A stretch of DNA of 64,000 nt from Ga0077560 sp046330395 (GTDB lineage: Bacteria; Actinomycetota; Thermoleophilia; Miltoncostaeales; Miltoncostaeaceae): NCBI GenBank assembly GCA_046330395.1, contig JAXLSS010000003.1:124001-188000 (forward strand). Direction: 5' to 3'. Made by a program: the position numbers and the translations under genes. Positions 19,259 through 28,341 of this stretch are shown one piece after another; positions within the stretch are counted from its first letter, which is position 1; every line of letters begins with the position of its first letter. The notes beneath the pieces were generated by a model. That model was not told the origin of the DNA. It saw only the letters and a list, made by a program, of their open reading frames with translations, and ran no database searches.

Positions 19259-19647
19259 CCGCGAGGCATCCCGAGGGCCCGGGTGAGCGCATCCGGGTCC
19301 TCGGCCGACACCCACAGCTCGTGCAGCTTCACGGGCCAGCCGCACACCCGCGCACGCTGCACCGGGGCGAACCCGATGCGCACCAGCCCGCGGCTGGAGC
19401 CGTTCACCAGCCAGCGGCCCCCCCAGCCGTGCACGCCCCACCCCAGGAAGGGCAGGCGCACCCCGGACTGCGCCCCGGTCACCGCCGACCGCGGCACCGA
19501 GGCGCTGAAGGCCCACCCCATGCGCACCGTCAGGCGATCGGGGTCCACGCGGATCTCGCTGCGCCGGGGACCCATGCCCATGGGTGCCATCAGGCGGCGG
19601 TTGCCCGCCGAATACCGCAGCCCCATCCGCAGGGTCGCGGGCGGCAC
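19255..19647 (-). CDS. Hypothetical protein downstream of ku
   Basis: 130 residues, not recognised. The sequence is beta-rich with evenly spaced hydrophobic strands (RRSEIRVDPDRLTVRMGWAF, then a Trp/Gly-rich loop, then GLVRIGFAPV and LWVSAEDPDALTRAL). This is compatible with a bacterial PH-like fold ending in a helix, but that is only an impression. The GTG at 19647 overlaps the ku stop (TAGTG); ATG 19626 is an alternative. Co-directional and translationally coupled with ku. Confidence 0.6.
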
Positions 19648-20459
19648 TAGGACGCCTTGCGGGTGTCCTCGGCGCCGCCGCCGCCCTGGGCGGCGGCCAG
19701 CGAGGCCTTCAGCGCGGCCATGAGGTCGACCACCGGGGCGGGTTCGGCCTGGGCGTCCGGCACCGTCACCGTCTGGCCGTCGGCCTTGGCCTCCAGCATC
19801 TCCATGATGGCCGCGCGGGTGCGGTTGGGGTACGCCTCGGGCTCGAACGGCTTGGTCATGCCGGTCACGAGCTGCTCGGCGATCTCCAGCTCCGCGTCGG
19901 CCACCTCCACCTTGGCCATGCGCTCGTGGATCTCGCCGTGCACCTCCGTGCGCACGTCCTCGGGGTAGTACAGCGTCTGCAGCGCCAGCACCCCGTCCAT
20001 GCAGCGCACCAGCACCAGGTGCTCCTTGGTGGACAGCACGAACCGGCCCACCGCGGCGCGGCCCGTCTTCTCCAGCGCCGCCGCCAGCAGGGCGTACGGG
20101 CGGTCGGCGCGCTCCTGCGGCTCCAGCCAGTAGGCCTTCTCGAAGAACACCGGGTCGATCTCGGACAGCTCCACGAACTGCAGGATCTGCACCGTCTTCT
20201 CCTGCTGGGGGGCGAACCGCGCCAGCTCGTCCTCCTCCACCACCACGAAGCGGCCCTTGGAGACCTCCCAGCCCTTCACGGTGTCCTCGGCGCGCACCTC
20301 CACGTCGCGGTCGCCGTCGAAGCGCTTCTGCTTGACCGGGCGCATGGTGTCGCGCACCAGCGTGCGGAAGCTGGGGTCCTTCCGGTCCTGGGCGATCCCG
20401 ACGTTCACCGGGATGGTCACCAGGCCGAAGCTGATGAAGCCCTTCCAAATCGCGCGCAT
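19647..20459 (-). CDS. ku: Bacterial Ku, non-homologous end-joining protein
   Basis: Homodimeric ring that binds DNA double-strand ends and recruits LigD. 270 residues, the usual core length. The opening RAIWKGFISFGLVTIPV is diagnostic. The core beta-barrel continues through VVVEEDEL, YYPEDVR and ELEIAEQLVTGMTKPFEPE. The C-terminus is a short Ala/Gly-rich extension rather than a long basic tail. No ligD lies in the window; the PolX gene at 36.8 kb is another possible repair partner. Confidence 0.95.
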   Translation of the reverse strand: MRAIWKGFISFGLVTIPVNVGIAQDRKDPSFRTLVRDTMRPVKQKRFDGDRDVEVRAEDTVKGWEVSKGRFVVVEEDELARFAPQQEKTVQILQFVELSEIDPVFFEKAYWLEPQERADRPYALLAAALEKTGRAAVGRFVLSTKEHLVLVRCMDGVLALQTLYYPEDVRTEVHGEIHERMAKVEVADAELEIAEQLVTGMTKPFEPEAYPNRTRAAIMEMLEAKADGQTVTVPDAQAEPAPVVDLMAALKASLAAAQGGGGAEDTRKAS

Positions 20460-20464
20460 GCGTG

Positions 20465-21310
20465 TCAGTGCTCCAGATCCGTCTGATGGTCGAACGGCCG
20501 GCCCGGATCCGGGGGCGCCGGAGGGGGTGGTGGCACCAGTGGGGTGCCGGGCGCGCCCGTGGTGATCCCGTCCAGCATGTGCCGCATCATCTCAACGGGG
20601 AACGGCAGGACGTACGTGCTGGTGTTGTCGCCCTTGCTGGCCTCGGTCATGGACTGCAGGTAGCGCAGCTGCATGGCGGAGGGGTACGCGGCCATCTTCG
20701 CCGCGGCCATGCTGAGGTGGCCGGCGGCGTCCGACTCCGCCAGGGCCGCCACCCGCAGCGCCTCCGACTCCTCCACGGCCTGCGCCCGCCGGGCCAGGGC
20801 CCGCTCCATGTTCTCGGGCAGCTTGAGGTCGGTGAGGTTGACGCTGGTCACCTCCACCCCCCAGTTGGAGGTCTGCTCGTTGGCGCGCTCCCGGATGTCG
20901 GCCTCCACCACCGCCAGCTGGGTGAGGAACTCGGCCAGGTTGTGGGCCCCGATGGCCTCGCGCAGGGCCGTGAGCGCGATCTGCACGGTGGCGTCGCCGA
21001 AGTGGTTGACGTTCTCCACGGCGTCCACGGCGTCAACCACCTTGTAGTACACGACGGCGTCCACCGTGACGGCCACGTTGTCGGAGGTGACCGCGCTCTG
21101 CGCGCGGGGGTCCTCCATGATGGTCTTGGTGGACACCCGCTCCATCTTGTCCAGCAACGGGATGGTCAGGAACAGGCCGGCACCGCGCGTCCCGGCGAGC
21201 TTGCCCATGCGGTGGATCACCACCCGCTCCTGGCTGTCGCACACGTGCACCGCCAGCCTCAGGTAGGCCCCCACCAGGAGCACGATCAGCAGCAACGGCA
21301 GCAGGTTCAC
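20465..21310 (-). CDS. SPFH/Band 7 (stomatin-like) membrane protein
   Basis: Slipin/stomatin-type protein anchored by one N-terminal membrane helix (VNLLPLLLIVLLVGAYL). The SPFH domain follows (ERVVIHRMGKLAG, IPLLDKMERVS, VTVDAVVYYKV), then a charged coiled-coil (ERALARRAQAVEESEALR) typical of oligomerising slipins. The C-terminus is Pro-rich. The GTG at 21310 has AAAGGA about 12 nt upstream and begins just before the helix; the frame is open further upstream without support. No NfeD partner is adjacent. It lies 5 bp before ku. Confidence 0.88.
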   Translation of the reverse strand: MNLLPLLLIVLLVGAYLRLAVHVCDSQERVVIHRMGKLAGTRGAGLFLTIPLLDKMERVSTKTIMEDPRAQSAVTSDNVAVTVDAVVYYKVVDAVDAVENVNHFGDATVQIALTALREAIGAHNLAEFLTQLAVVEADIRERANEQTSNWGVEVTSVNLTDLKLPENMERALARRAQAVEESEALRVAALAESDAAGHLSMAAAKMAAYPSAMQLRYLQSMTEASKGDNTSTYVLPFPVEMMRHMLDGITTGAPGTPLVPPPPPAPPDPGRPFDHQTDLEH

Positions 21311-21498
21311 ACGCTCACGCGTCCTTTCGCGGCGGCACGAGCATCCCGCCGCCGCACGTCGCACTCAACCACGGTTGACCCCTCAGGCGTCTGCCGACGG
21401 GTCATCCCCCCGGCAACGGAGGCCCGGTGACGTCGGTACGATGGACGGCGCAACGCGAGCCGCCGGCCCTCCGGCGCGTCCGCGGGCGAGCGAACATC

Positions 21499-21939
21499 GT
21501 GCCGCTTCCCGACCCCACAGACCTGCTTCCACATCGGGAGCCCTTTCTCCTGGTTGACGAGATCGTCTCGTTGGAGCCGGGTGTGGCCGCGCACGCACGC
21601 TGGACTCTGCGTGACGACCACTGGTTCTTCCGCGGGCACTTCCCCGGCAACCCCATCACGCCGGGGGTGTTGATGGTGGAGGCGCTGGCCCAGACCGGCG
21701 GCCTGGCCGCCATGAGCCTGCCCGAGAACGCCGGGAAGCTGGCCGTGTTCGCCGGCATCGAGAAGGTGCGGTTCCGCCGCATCGTCCGCCCCGGCGACAC
21801 GCTGGAGCTGGAGACCCGCCTCACCCGGCAGCGCGGCCCCGTGGGGTTCGGGGAGGGCGTGGCGCGGGTGGGCGATGAGGTGGCCTGCACGGCCACCATC
21901 AGCTTCGCCCTCATCGACGCCGACCGGGCCGAGGCCTGA
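21499..21939 (+). CDS. fabZ: 3-hydroxyacyl-[acyl-carrier-protein] dehydratase FabZ
   Basis: Hot-dog-fold dehydratase of type II fatty acid synthesis. 146 residues from the GTG at 21499. It has LLPHREPFLLVDEI at the N-terminus, and the catalytic His in FRGHFPGNPITPG followed by the catalytic Glu in VLMVEALAQTGG. An earlier in-frame GTG at 21427 is less likely because a TACGAT -10-like box (21438-21443) lies downstream of it. First gene of the fab-acc operon; its TGA overlaps the next ATG. Confidence 0.93.
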   Translation: MPLPDPTDLLPHREPFLLVDEIVSLEPGVAAHARWTLRDDHWFFRGHFPGNPITPGVLMVEALAQTGGLAAMSLPENAGKLAVFAGIEKVRFRRIVRPGDTLELETRLTRQRGPVGFGEGVARVGDEVACTATISFALIDADRAEA

Positions 21940-22955
21940 TGCTCAGCAGCCGCCACGGCCCGCCGATGCGGGCCCGCCTCACCGCCCTGGGCGCCCATGT
22001 CCCCAGCCGCATCGTCACCAACGCCGACCTGGAACAGCAGGTGGACACCACCGATGAGTGGATCGTCACCCGCACGGGCATCCGGGAGCGGCGGTGGGCG
22101 GCGCCCGAGGAGGCCACCAGCGACCTCGCCGTGGCCGCGGCCCAGCAGGTGTTGCACACGGCGGGCCTCGACGCCGCGGAGGTGGACGTCTTCATCGTGC
22201 CCACCTGCACCCCCGACCACATCTTCCCGTCGGTGTCGGCGCTGGCCGCCCACCGCATCGGCGCCGTCAACGCCGCGGCCTTCGACATCCAGGCCGCGTG
22301 CAGCGGCTTCATCTACGGGCTGGCGCAGGCCACGGCGCTGGTGGAGTCGGGGCTGGCGCGCAACGTGCTGGTGGTGGGCGCCGAGGTGCTCTCGCGGTTC
22401 ATGGACATGAACGACCGCGGCACCTGCGTGCTGTTCGGCGACGGCGCGGCGGGGGCGCTGATCACCGGCGTCCCGGCCGACGGCACCGAGGGGTTCATGG
22501 GGTTCGAGCTGGGCGCCGACGGCAGCCAGGCGTACGACCTGCAGGTGCCCGTTGGCGGCACCCGCCACCCCGCCTCCATGCCGTTCGCGGCCGACGAGGC
22601 GTACATCAAGATGAACGGGCGCGAGGTGTTCCGCTTCGCCACCCGCGTGATGGAGGAGTCCGTGCTGCGCCTGCTGGAGCGCACCGGGGTGGGGATCGAC
22701 GAAGTGGACCTGCTGGTGGCCCATCAGGCCAACCAGCGCATCATCGACCACGCGGTGAAGAAGCTCGGCATCGCCGAGGACCGCGTGTTCAACAACCTGG
22801 ATCGCTACGGGAACACCTCCGCCGCGTCCATCCCCCTCGCGCTCACCGAGGCGCGGGAGGCGGGTGTGCTCACACCCGGGGCCCTGCTTCTGCTGGTGGG
22901 CTTCGGGGCGGGGTTGACCTGGGCGTCGTGTTTGGTGAGGTACGAACCCGAATGA
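21939..22955 (+). CDS. fabH: 3-oxoacyl-ACP synthase III FabH
   Basis: Condenses an acyl-CoA starter with malonyl-ACP to begin fatty acid chains. 338 residues. The triad is visible: Cys in IQAACSGFIYG, His in VAHQANQRI and Asn in RYGNTSAASIP. WIVTRTGIRERR near residue 48 and VLLVGFGAGLTWA-like ending (LLLVGFGAGLTWAS) are characteristic. ATG at 21939 overlaps the fabZ stop as TGATG; ATG 21966 would omit 9 residues. Confidence 0.95.
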   Translation: MLSSRHGPPMRARLTALGAHVPSRIVTNADLEQQVDTTDEWIVTRTGIRERRWAAPEEATSDLAVAAAQQVLHTAGLDAAEVDVFIVPTCTPDHIFPSVSALAAHRIGAVNAAAFDIQAACSGFIYGLAQATALVESGLARNVLVVGAEVLSRFMDMNDRGTCVLFGDGAAGALITGVPADGTEGFMGFELGADGSQAYDLQVPVGGTRHPASMPFAADEAYIKMNGREVFRFATRVMEESVLRLLERTGVGIDEVDLLVAHQANQRIIDHAVKKLGIAEDRVFNNLDRYGNTSAASIPLALTEAREAGVLTPGALLLLVGFGAGLTWASCLVRYEPE

Positions 22956-23863
22956 TCGTGTTGATGTTCCCCGGGCAGGGTGCGCAGGCCGTGGGCATGG
23001 GCCAGGAACTGGCCGACGCGTTCCCCGTGGCGCGCGAGACGTACGACGAGGCCGACGAGGTGCTGGGCTACCGCCTGTCGGAGGTGTGCTTCGCGGGGCC
23101 CGTGGAGCGGCTGACGCGCACCGACATCTGCCAGCCGGCGCTGGTCGCCACGGGCGTGGCGGCCCTGCGTGTGGCGCTGGAGCACGGCCTGCAGGGGGAC
23201 CTGGTGATGGGCCACTCCCTGGGTGAGTACCCGGCCCTGGTCGCCGCCGGCGCCATGTCGTTCGGCGAGGCGCTGCGCATCGCCGCCGAGCGTGGTGCGG
23301 CCATGCAGCAGGCCGCCGACGCCAGTCCCGGGGCCATGGCCGCCGTGCTGGGCGCCTCCGACGAGGACGTGGCCCGGTACTGCGCCGAGGTGGGCGAGGT
23401 GTGGCCCGCCAACTTCAACTGTCCCGCCCAGGTGGTGGTGAGCGGCACGCAGGCCGGCATCGACGCCCTGCTGCGCCTGTTGTCGGAGCACGGCATCAAG
23501 TCCGCACGACTGCAGGTGGCCGGCGCGTTCCACTCCCCCCTCATGGAGCCGGCCGCCGATCGCCTGCACCCCGCCCTGGAGGCCTGGACCCCCAGCCCGC
23601 CGAACATCCCCTTCCTGTCCACCACCACCTGTCAGGTGGAGCCCCCCGAACGCATGCGCGAGGTGCTGTACGCGCAGCTCACCGCGCCGGTGCGCTTCGC
23701 CGACGCCGTGGGCGAGACGCTGCGGATGGGCGCCACCACCTTCGTGGAGATCGGCGTGGGCCGGGTGCTGTCCGGGCTGGTCAAGCGCGTGCGCCGCGAC
23801 GCGAACGTGCTGCAGATCGGCACCCCCGCCGATCTGGGCGCGCTGGTCGAGGCGGTGCGCTGA
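22952..23863 (+). CDS. fabD: Malonyl-CoA:ACP transacylase FabD
   Basis: Loads malonyl groups onto ACP. 303 residues. MFPGQGAQAVGMG opens the protein, the nucleophile elbow is GHSLGEYPALVAAG with Ser, and VAGAFHSPLM carries the catalytic His. The ATG overlaps the fabH stop (ATGA) and the stop overlaps the fabG ATG (TGATG). Confidence 0.95.
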   Translation: MIVLMFPGQGAQAVGMGQELADAFPVARETYDEADEVLGYRLSEVCFAGPVERLTRTDICQPALVATGVAALRVALEHGLQGDLVMGHSLGEYPALVAAGAMSFGEALRIAAERGAAMQQAADASPGAMAAVLGASDEDVARYCAEVGEVWPANFNCPAQVVVSGTQAGIDALLRLLSEHGIKSARLQVAGAFHSPLMEPAADRLHPALEAWTPSPPNIPFLSTTTCQVEPPERMREVLYAQLTAPVRFADAVGETLRMGATTFVEIGVGRVLSGLVKRVRRDANVLQIGTPADLGALVEAVR

Positions 23864-24594
23864 TGCCGGTGGCACTGGTCACCGGCGCCTCGCGCGGCAT
23901 CGGGGCGGCCGTGGCCGCCGCGCTGGCCGGGAACGGGTTCGACGTGGCGGTGGGATACCGCGGTGACGCGGCCGCGGCCGCGGCCACGGTGCGTGCGGTG
24001 GAGGCCGCGGGCCGCCGCGCGGTGGCCCTGGCCGGTGACGTGGCGGTGGAGGAGCAGGCGGCGGCGCTGGTGCACGGGGCCGAGGAGGCCCTGGGCCCCC
24101 TGGACGCGCTGGTGCTCAACGCGGGCATCACCCGCGACGGGCTGTTCCTGCGGATGTCCGCCGACGACTGGAGCGCCGTGCTGGACACCAACCTCACGGG
24201 GGCCTTCCACGTGGCCAAGGCCGCGCTGCGGGGCATGATGAAGCGGCGGGGCGGCTCCATCGTGACCATGTCCTCGGTGGTGGGCCTCACCGGCAACGCC
24301 GGGCAGGCCAACTACGCGGCCGCCAAGGCCGGCCTGATCGGCCTCACCAAGTCGCTGGCCCGCGAGGCCGGCGGCCGGGGCGTGCGGGTCAACGCCGTCG
24401 CCCCCGGGTACATCGTCACCGACATGACGGCGGACCTCCCCGAGGCCCAGCGGCAGCAGCTGCTGGACTCCACCCCCCTGGGCCGGCTGGGCACGGCGGA
24501 GGACGTGGCGGGAGCCGTCGCCTTCCTGTGCTCCCCGGCGGCCGCGTTCATCACCGGGACCGTGCTGCAGGTGGACGGGGGCCTGGCGACATGA
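23863..24594 (+). CDS. fabG: 3-oxoacyl-ACP reductase FabG
   Basis: NADPH-dependent ketoreductase of the short-chain dehydrogenase family. 243 residues. The Rossmann motif is TGASRGIG (about 7-14), the NAG motif is LNAGITRDG, and the catalytic Ser-Tyr-Lys are in SSVVGLTGNAGQANYAAAK. The C-terminal VLQVDGGLA is standard. Coupled to fabD and fabF by overlaps. No acpP lies between fabG and fabF. Confidence 0.94.
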   Translation: MPVALVTGASRGIGAAVAAALAGNGFDVAVGYRGDAAAAAATVRAVEAAGRRAVALAGDVAVEEQAAALVHGAEEALGPLDALVLNAGITRDGLFLRMSADDWSAVLDTNLTGAFHVAKAALRGMMKRRGGSIVTMSSVVGLTGNAGQANYAAAKAGLIGLTKSLAREAGGRGVRVNAVAPGYIVTDMTADLPEAQRQQLLDSTPLGRLGTAEDVAGAVAFLCSPAAAFITGTVLQVDGGLAT

Positions 24595-25838
24595 CCCCCC
24601 TTCGCCGGGTGGCGATCACCGGCATCGGGCTGGTCACCCCCATCGGAATCGGCGTGGAGGCGGTGTGGGCCAACGCCCTGGCCGGCACCAGCGGTGCACG
24701 GCCGGTCAGCGCCTTCGACCCGTCGCGGCTGCCCACCCGGGTGGTGTGCGACGTCCCCGACTTCGATCCGGCGGCGTACATGGACGGCCGCCAGGCGCGC
24801 CGCATGGACCGCTTCGCCCAGTTCGCCGTGGCCGCTGCAGGCCTGGCGCTGGAGGACGCCGCGCTGGATCCCGCCGAGGTGCCCGAGGCGGGCGTGTACA
24901 TCGGGTCGGGCATCGGGGGGCTCACCACCTTCGTGCAGCAGACCCAGGTGATGCTGGAGCGGGGGCCCGACCGCCTGTCCCCGTTCTTCATCCCCATGAT
25001 CATCCCCAACATGGGCGCCGCCCAGGTGTCGATGCAGTACAAGCTGCGGGGCCCGCTGATCACCACCGTCAGCGCGTGCGCCACGGCCAACCACGCAATC
25101 GGCGAGGCCCTGGACGCCATCCGCCTCAACCGCGCCGACGTGATCCTTGCCGGTGGGTCGGAGACGTCCATCAACGAGATCGGCCTGGCCGCGTTCAACG
25201 CCATGCGCGCGCTGTCCACCCGCAACGACGACCCGCAGGGCGCCAGCCGCCCCTTCGACGCCGGCCGAGACGGCTTCGTGATGGGCGAGGCGGGCGCGGT
25301 GCTGGTGCTGGAGGAGCTGGAGCACGCCCGGGCGCGCGGAGCGCGGATCCACGCCGAGCTCAGCGGCTACGGGCTGTCCGGTGACGCGCACCACCTCACC
25401 GAGCCCGACCCCAGCGGCATCGCCCCCACCGCCGCCCTGCGGATGGCCCTGCGGGACGCCGGCGTCGCCCCGGAAGAGGTGGGTTACATCAACGCCCATG
25501 CCACCTCCACGCCCATCGGCGACCCCAATGAGATCCGGGTCATCCGCATGACGCTGGGCGACGAGCTGGCGTCGCGCTGCCTGGTGAGCTCCACCAAGTC
25601 CATGCACGGCCACTGCCTGGGTGCGGCGGGTGGTGTGGAGGCGGCCCTCACCGCGCTGGCGCTGCGCGACGGCCGCGTGCCCCCCACCATCAACCTCACC
25701 GACCTGGACCCGGCCTGCGAGGGGGTGGACCACGTGGCAAACACCGCCCGTGAGGCGGACATCCGCGTGGCCCTCTCCAACGGCTTCGGCTTCGGCGGCC
25801 ACAACGCCGCCCTGGTCCTGCGCCGGTGGGACGGGTGA
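24591..25838 (+). CDS. fabF: 3-oxoacyl-ACP synthase II FabF
   Basis: Elongating ketosynthase. 415 residues. RVAITGIGLVTPIG opens it, the active Cys is in VSACATANHAIGEAL, the two His are in NAHATSTPIGD and SMHGHCLGAAGG (with KS before), and the glycine-rich SNGFGFGGHNAALVL ends it. The ATG overlaps the fabG stop (ATGA). Confidence 0.95.
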   Translation: MTPLRRVAITGIGLVTPIGIGVEAVWANALAGTSGARPVSAFDPSRLPTRVVCDVPDFDPAAYMDGRQARRMDRFAQFAVAAAGLALEDAALDPAEVPEAGVYIGSGIGGLTTFVQQTQVMLERGPDRLSPFFIPMIIPNMGAAQVSMQYKLRGPLITTVSACATANHAIGEALDAIRLNRADVILAGGSETSINEIGLAAFNAMRALSTRNDDPQGASRPFDAGRDGFVMGEAGAVLVLEELEHARARGARIHAELSGYGLSGDAHHLTEPDPSGIAPTAALRMALRDAGVAPEEVGYINAHATSTPIGDPNEIRVIRMTLGDELASRCLVSSTKSMHGHCLGAAGGVEAALTALALRDGRVPPTINLTDLDPACEGVDHVANTAREADIRVALSNGFGFGGHNAALVLRRWDG

Positions 25839-26416
25839 GCGCGGGCGACTACCGCGGCCCGCGCGCGCTCGCACATCGCGTCAGCACACGGCTGTACGGA
25901 CCGCGCGGCGGGCTGGCCGGGTACGCGTGGGTCCCCGGTGAGCGCCTGGCCATCGGGGCGATCCCCGTGGGCCCCCACGTCGCCGCGCTGCCGGAGCACG
26001 GCTTCACCCACGCCGTGGTGTGCCGGGCGGGCCCCCAGACCGTCGTGAGCCAGGACCTGTGGGCGGCCCGGGCGGTGCTGGGCGCCGGCAACGTGGCGCA
26101 TGCCCCCATGTGGGACCACGGCAACCACCAGCCCCCCGCGCTGTGGGCCCCCGCGGCCCGCTTCGCCGCCGAGACCCTGCGCCAGGACCCGGATGCGCGC
26201 GTGCTCATCCACTGCCAGCAGGGCCGCCGCCGGTCGGTGATGGTGGCCTACGCCACCCTGCGCCTGCTGGGTCACGACCCCGAGACCGCCGCCCGGCTGG
26301 TGCTGGAAACCCGGCCGATGGGACGCCTCATGCCCGCCTACCGCGAGTCGGTGGAGCGCTGGTTGGAGGAATTCCAGAGCGCGGATCCGCCCGAGCCGCC
26401 TCCGGCCTTGCGATAA
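25835..26416 (+). CDS. Dual-specificity / tyrosine phosphatase-like protein
   Basis: 193 residues with a cysteine-phosphatase signature HCQQGRRRS (the C-x5-R-S/T P-loop) near residue 128, and a plausible general-acid region around APMWDHGNHQ. Substrate unknown; it could act on proteins, phospholipids or phosphosugars. It is translationally coupled to fabF (GTG overlapping TGA) and followed within 9 bp by accD, so it is expressed with fatty acid synthesis genes. An upstream GTG at 25826 adds three residues and is less likely. Confidence 0.8.
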   Translation: MSAGDYRGPRALAHRVSTRLYGPRGGLAGYAWVPGERLAIGAIPVGPHVAALPEHGFTHAVVCRAGPQTVVSQDLWAARAVLGAGNVAHAPMWDHGNHQPPALWAPAARFAAETLRQDPDARVLIHCQQGRRRSVMVAYATLRLLGHDPETAARLVLETRPMGRLMPAYRESVERWLEEFQSADPPEPPPALR

Positions 26417-26417
26417 T
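26412..26417 (+). promoter_or_regulatory. Possible internal promoter for accD-accA
   Basis: GATAAT, 5 of 6 to TATAAT, ends 8 nt before the accD ATG. It overlaps the stop codon of the phosphatase gene and could drive a leaderless accDA transcript. Confidence 0.35.
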
Positions 26418-26425
26418 CACGGGCC

Positions 26426-27418
26426 ATGTCGCGTCGTCCCATCTCCGTCTCCATCGACCGCCTGCGCGGTCGCCGCCCCGACGCCGCCCCGCCGCGGCGC
26501 ATGCCGGGCGATGAACGCTCGTGTCCCAAGTGCCAGAGCCACTTCGGCCCGGAGGAGATGCGCCGCAACCGGTGGGTGTGCGCCACGTGCGGGCACCACT
26601 TCAACATCGGCGCCCGCGACCGCCTGGACGCCCTTGCCGACGGCGGCGCGTGGACGCCCATCGGCGAGGAGCTGCGGGCCACCGACCCGCTGCGGTTCGT
26701 GGACCTGCAGCCGTACCCCGACCGCGTCACCGCGGCCGAGGCCAAGGGCAACACCGAGGCCCTCCTGTGCGCCGAGCTGGCGGTGTCCGGCCAGGCCTGC
26801 GTGGTTGCCGTGATGGACTTCGGGTTCCTGGGCGGCTCCATGGGCTCGGTGGTGGGCGAGCGTTTCGCGCGTGCCGCCGACCGCGCGGTGCAGCTGGGCG
26901 TGCCCATGATCACCATCACCTCCTCCGGCGGGGCCCGCATGCAGGAGGGCGTCCTCGCCCTCATGCAGATGGCCAAGACCATCGTGTCGCTGGACGAGCT
27001 GGCCGACGCCGGGCTGCCCTTCATCGTGGTGCTGGCGCACCCCACCACCGGCGGGGTGTGGGCCTCGTTCGCCTCGCTGGGGGACGTCACCTACGCCGAG
27101 CCCGGGGCCCTCATCGCGTTCAGCGGCCCCCGTGTGATCGAGCAGACCACCCGCGAGAAGCTGCCCGACGACTTCGGCCTGGCCGAGCAGCAGCTGCTGC
27201 ACGGGCACGTGGACGCGGTGGTGGACCGGCGGGAGCTGCCCGAGCGCCTGGGCCGGCTGATGCGCATCCTGCACCAGCCGCCCCGCGATGGCCTGGGGGC
27301 GTCGCTGGCGGTGCAGCTGGCGCAGAACGGCACCGAGCGGGCCGCCCGCATCGCGCAGGCGCTGCCCCAGCTGTCACGCCGGCTGCGCGACCGGGTGCTT
27401 GGCGAGGGGGAACGCTGA
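26426..27418 (+). CDS. accD: Acetyl-CoA carboxylase carboxyltransferase beta subunit AccD
   Basis: Beta half of the heterotetrameric carboxyltransferase that makes malonyl-CoA. 330 residues. The N-terminal zinc finger is present (CPKC at about 33 and CATC at about 52), followed by DFGFLGGSMGSVVGERF, TSSGGARMQEGVLALMQMAK and HPTTGGVWASF. A separate AccD/AccA pair is less common in actinobacteria than the fused acyl-CoA carboxylase type. accA follows with a TGATG overlap. Confidence 0.95.
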   Translation: MSRRPISVSIDRLRGRRPDAAPPRRMPGDERSCPKCQSHFGPEEMRRNRWVCATCGHHFNIGARDRLDALADGGAWTPIGEELRATDPLRFVDLQPYPDRVTAAEAKGNTEALLCAELAVSGQACVVAVMDFGFLGGSMGSVVGERFARAADRAVQLGVPMITITSSGGARMQEGVLALMQMAKTIVSLDELADAGLPFIVVLAHPTTGGVWASFASLGDVTYAEPGALIAFSGPRVIEQTTREKLPDDFGLAEQQLLHGHVDAVVDRRELPERLGRLMRILHQPPRDGLGASLAVQLAQNGTERAARIAQALPQLSRRLRDRVLGEGER

Positions 27419-28341
27419 TGAGTGCCGGTGGAGGGTTCGGAGCCCGTCGGACACCGCGGTTCGTGCGGCGCATCACCGACCGGTTCGTGCCGGTGGAGTC
27501 CGACGGCGGCAACATCTGGGAGGCCATCCAGCTGGCCCGTCACCAGGACCGGCCGTACCCGCTGGACTACATCGCGCGGCTCATGCCCGAGTTCGAGGAG
27601 CTGCACGGCGACCGCCTGCAGGGCGACGACCCGGCCATCGTGGCGGGCATCGGGCGGTACCACGACCGGCCCGTGGCGATCATCGGCCACCAGAAGGGCC
27701 GCGACGCCAAGGACCGCGCCTACCGCAACTTCGGGATGCCGCAGCCCGAGGGCTACCGCAAGGGCATGCGCCTGATGGAGCTGGCGGCCAAGCTACAGAT
27801 CCCGCTGATCACCCTCATCGACACGCCCGGGGCCTTCCCCGGCGCGGGTGCCGAGGAGCGCGGCCAGGGCGGCGCCATCGCGCGCAGCATGCTGATGATG
27901 CTGCGGCACCCGGCACCCACCGTGGCCGTGATCATCGGCGAGGGCTCCTCGGGCGGCGCGCTGGCCGTGGGTGTGGCCGACCGCGTGGTGATGCTGGAGA
28001 ACTCCACCTACTCGGTGATCTCACCGGAAGGCGGCGCGGCCATCCTGTGGCGCGACGCCGGGAAGGCCAAGCTGGCCGCCACGGCGTTCAAGCCCACCGC
28101 GGCCAACTGCTACCGCTGGGGCGTGGCCGACGCCGTGGTGCCGGAGCCGGAGGGCGGCGCGCACAACGACCACGACGAGGCGGCCCGCCTGCTGGACGGC
28201 TACCTGTCGCGGACCCTGCGGGAACTGGGCGCGATGGCCCCCGCGGACAGGCGACGTGCTCGTCGTGAGCGTTTTCGACGCTTGGGAGCGCAGCGCGAGC
28301 TCGCGACAGGCGGGACGGCGCTCGCCTCAGGCGTGGAGTAG
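27418..28341 (+). CDS. accA: Acetyl-CoA carboxylase carboxyltransferase alpha subunit AccA
   Basis: Alpha partner of AccD. 307 residues. It has NIWEAIQLARHQDRPYPLDYI, HGDRLQGDDPAIVAGIG, GHQKGRD and the oxyanion/biotin-binding segment DTPGAFPGAGAEERGQGGAIA, then IIGEGSSGGALA. The C-terminal ~30 residues are basic and low-complexity. The stop lies inside the first arm of a large inverted repeat. No biotin carboxylase or BCCP gene is nearby. Confidence 0.95.
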   Translation: MSAGGGFGARRTPRFVRRITDRFVPVESDGGNIWEAIQLARHQDRPYPLDYIARLMPEFEELHGDRLQGDDPAIVAGIGRYHDRPVAIIGHQKGRDAKDRAYRNFGMPQPEGYRKGMRLMELAAKLQIPLITLIDTPGAFPGAGAEERGQGGAIARSMLMMLRHPAPTVAVIIGEGSSGGALAVGVADRVVMLENSTYSVISPEGGAAILWRDAGKAKLAATAFKPTAANCYRWGVADAVVPEPEGGAHNDHDEAARLLDGYLSRTLRELGAMAPADRRRARRERFRRLGAQRELATGGTALASGVE

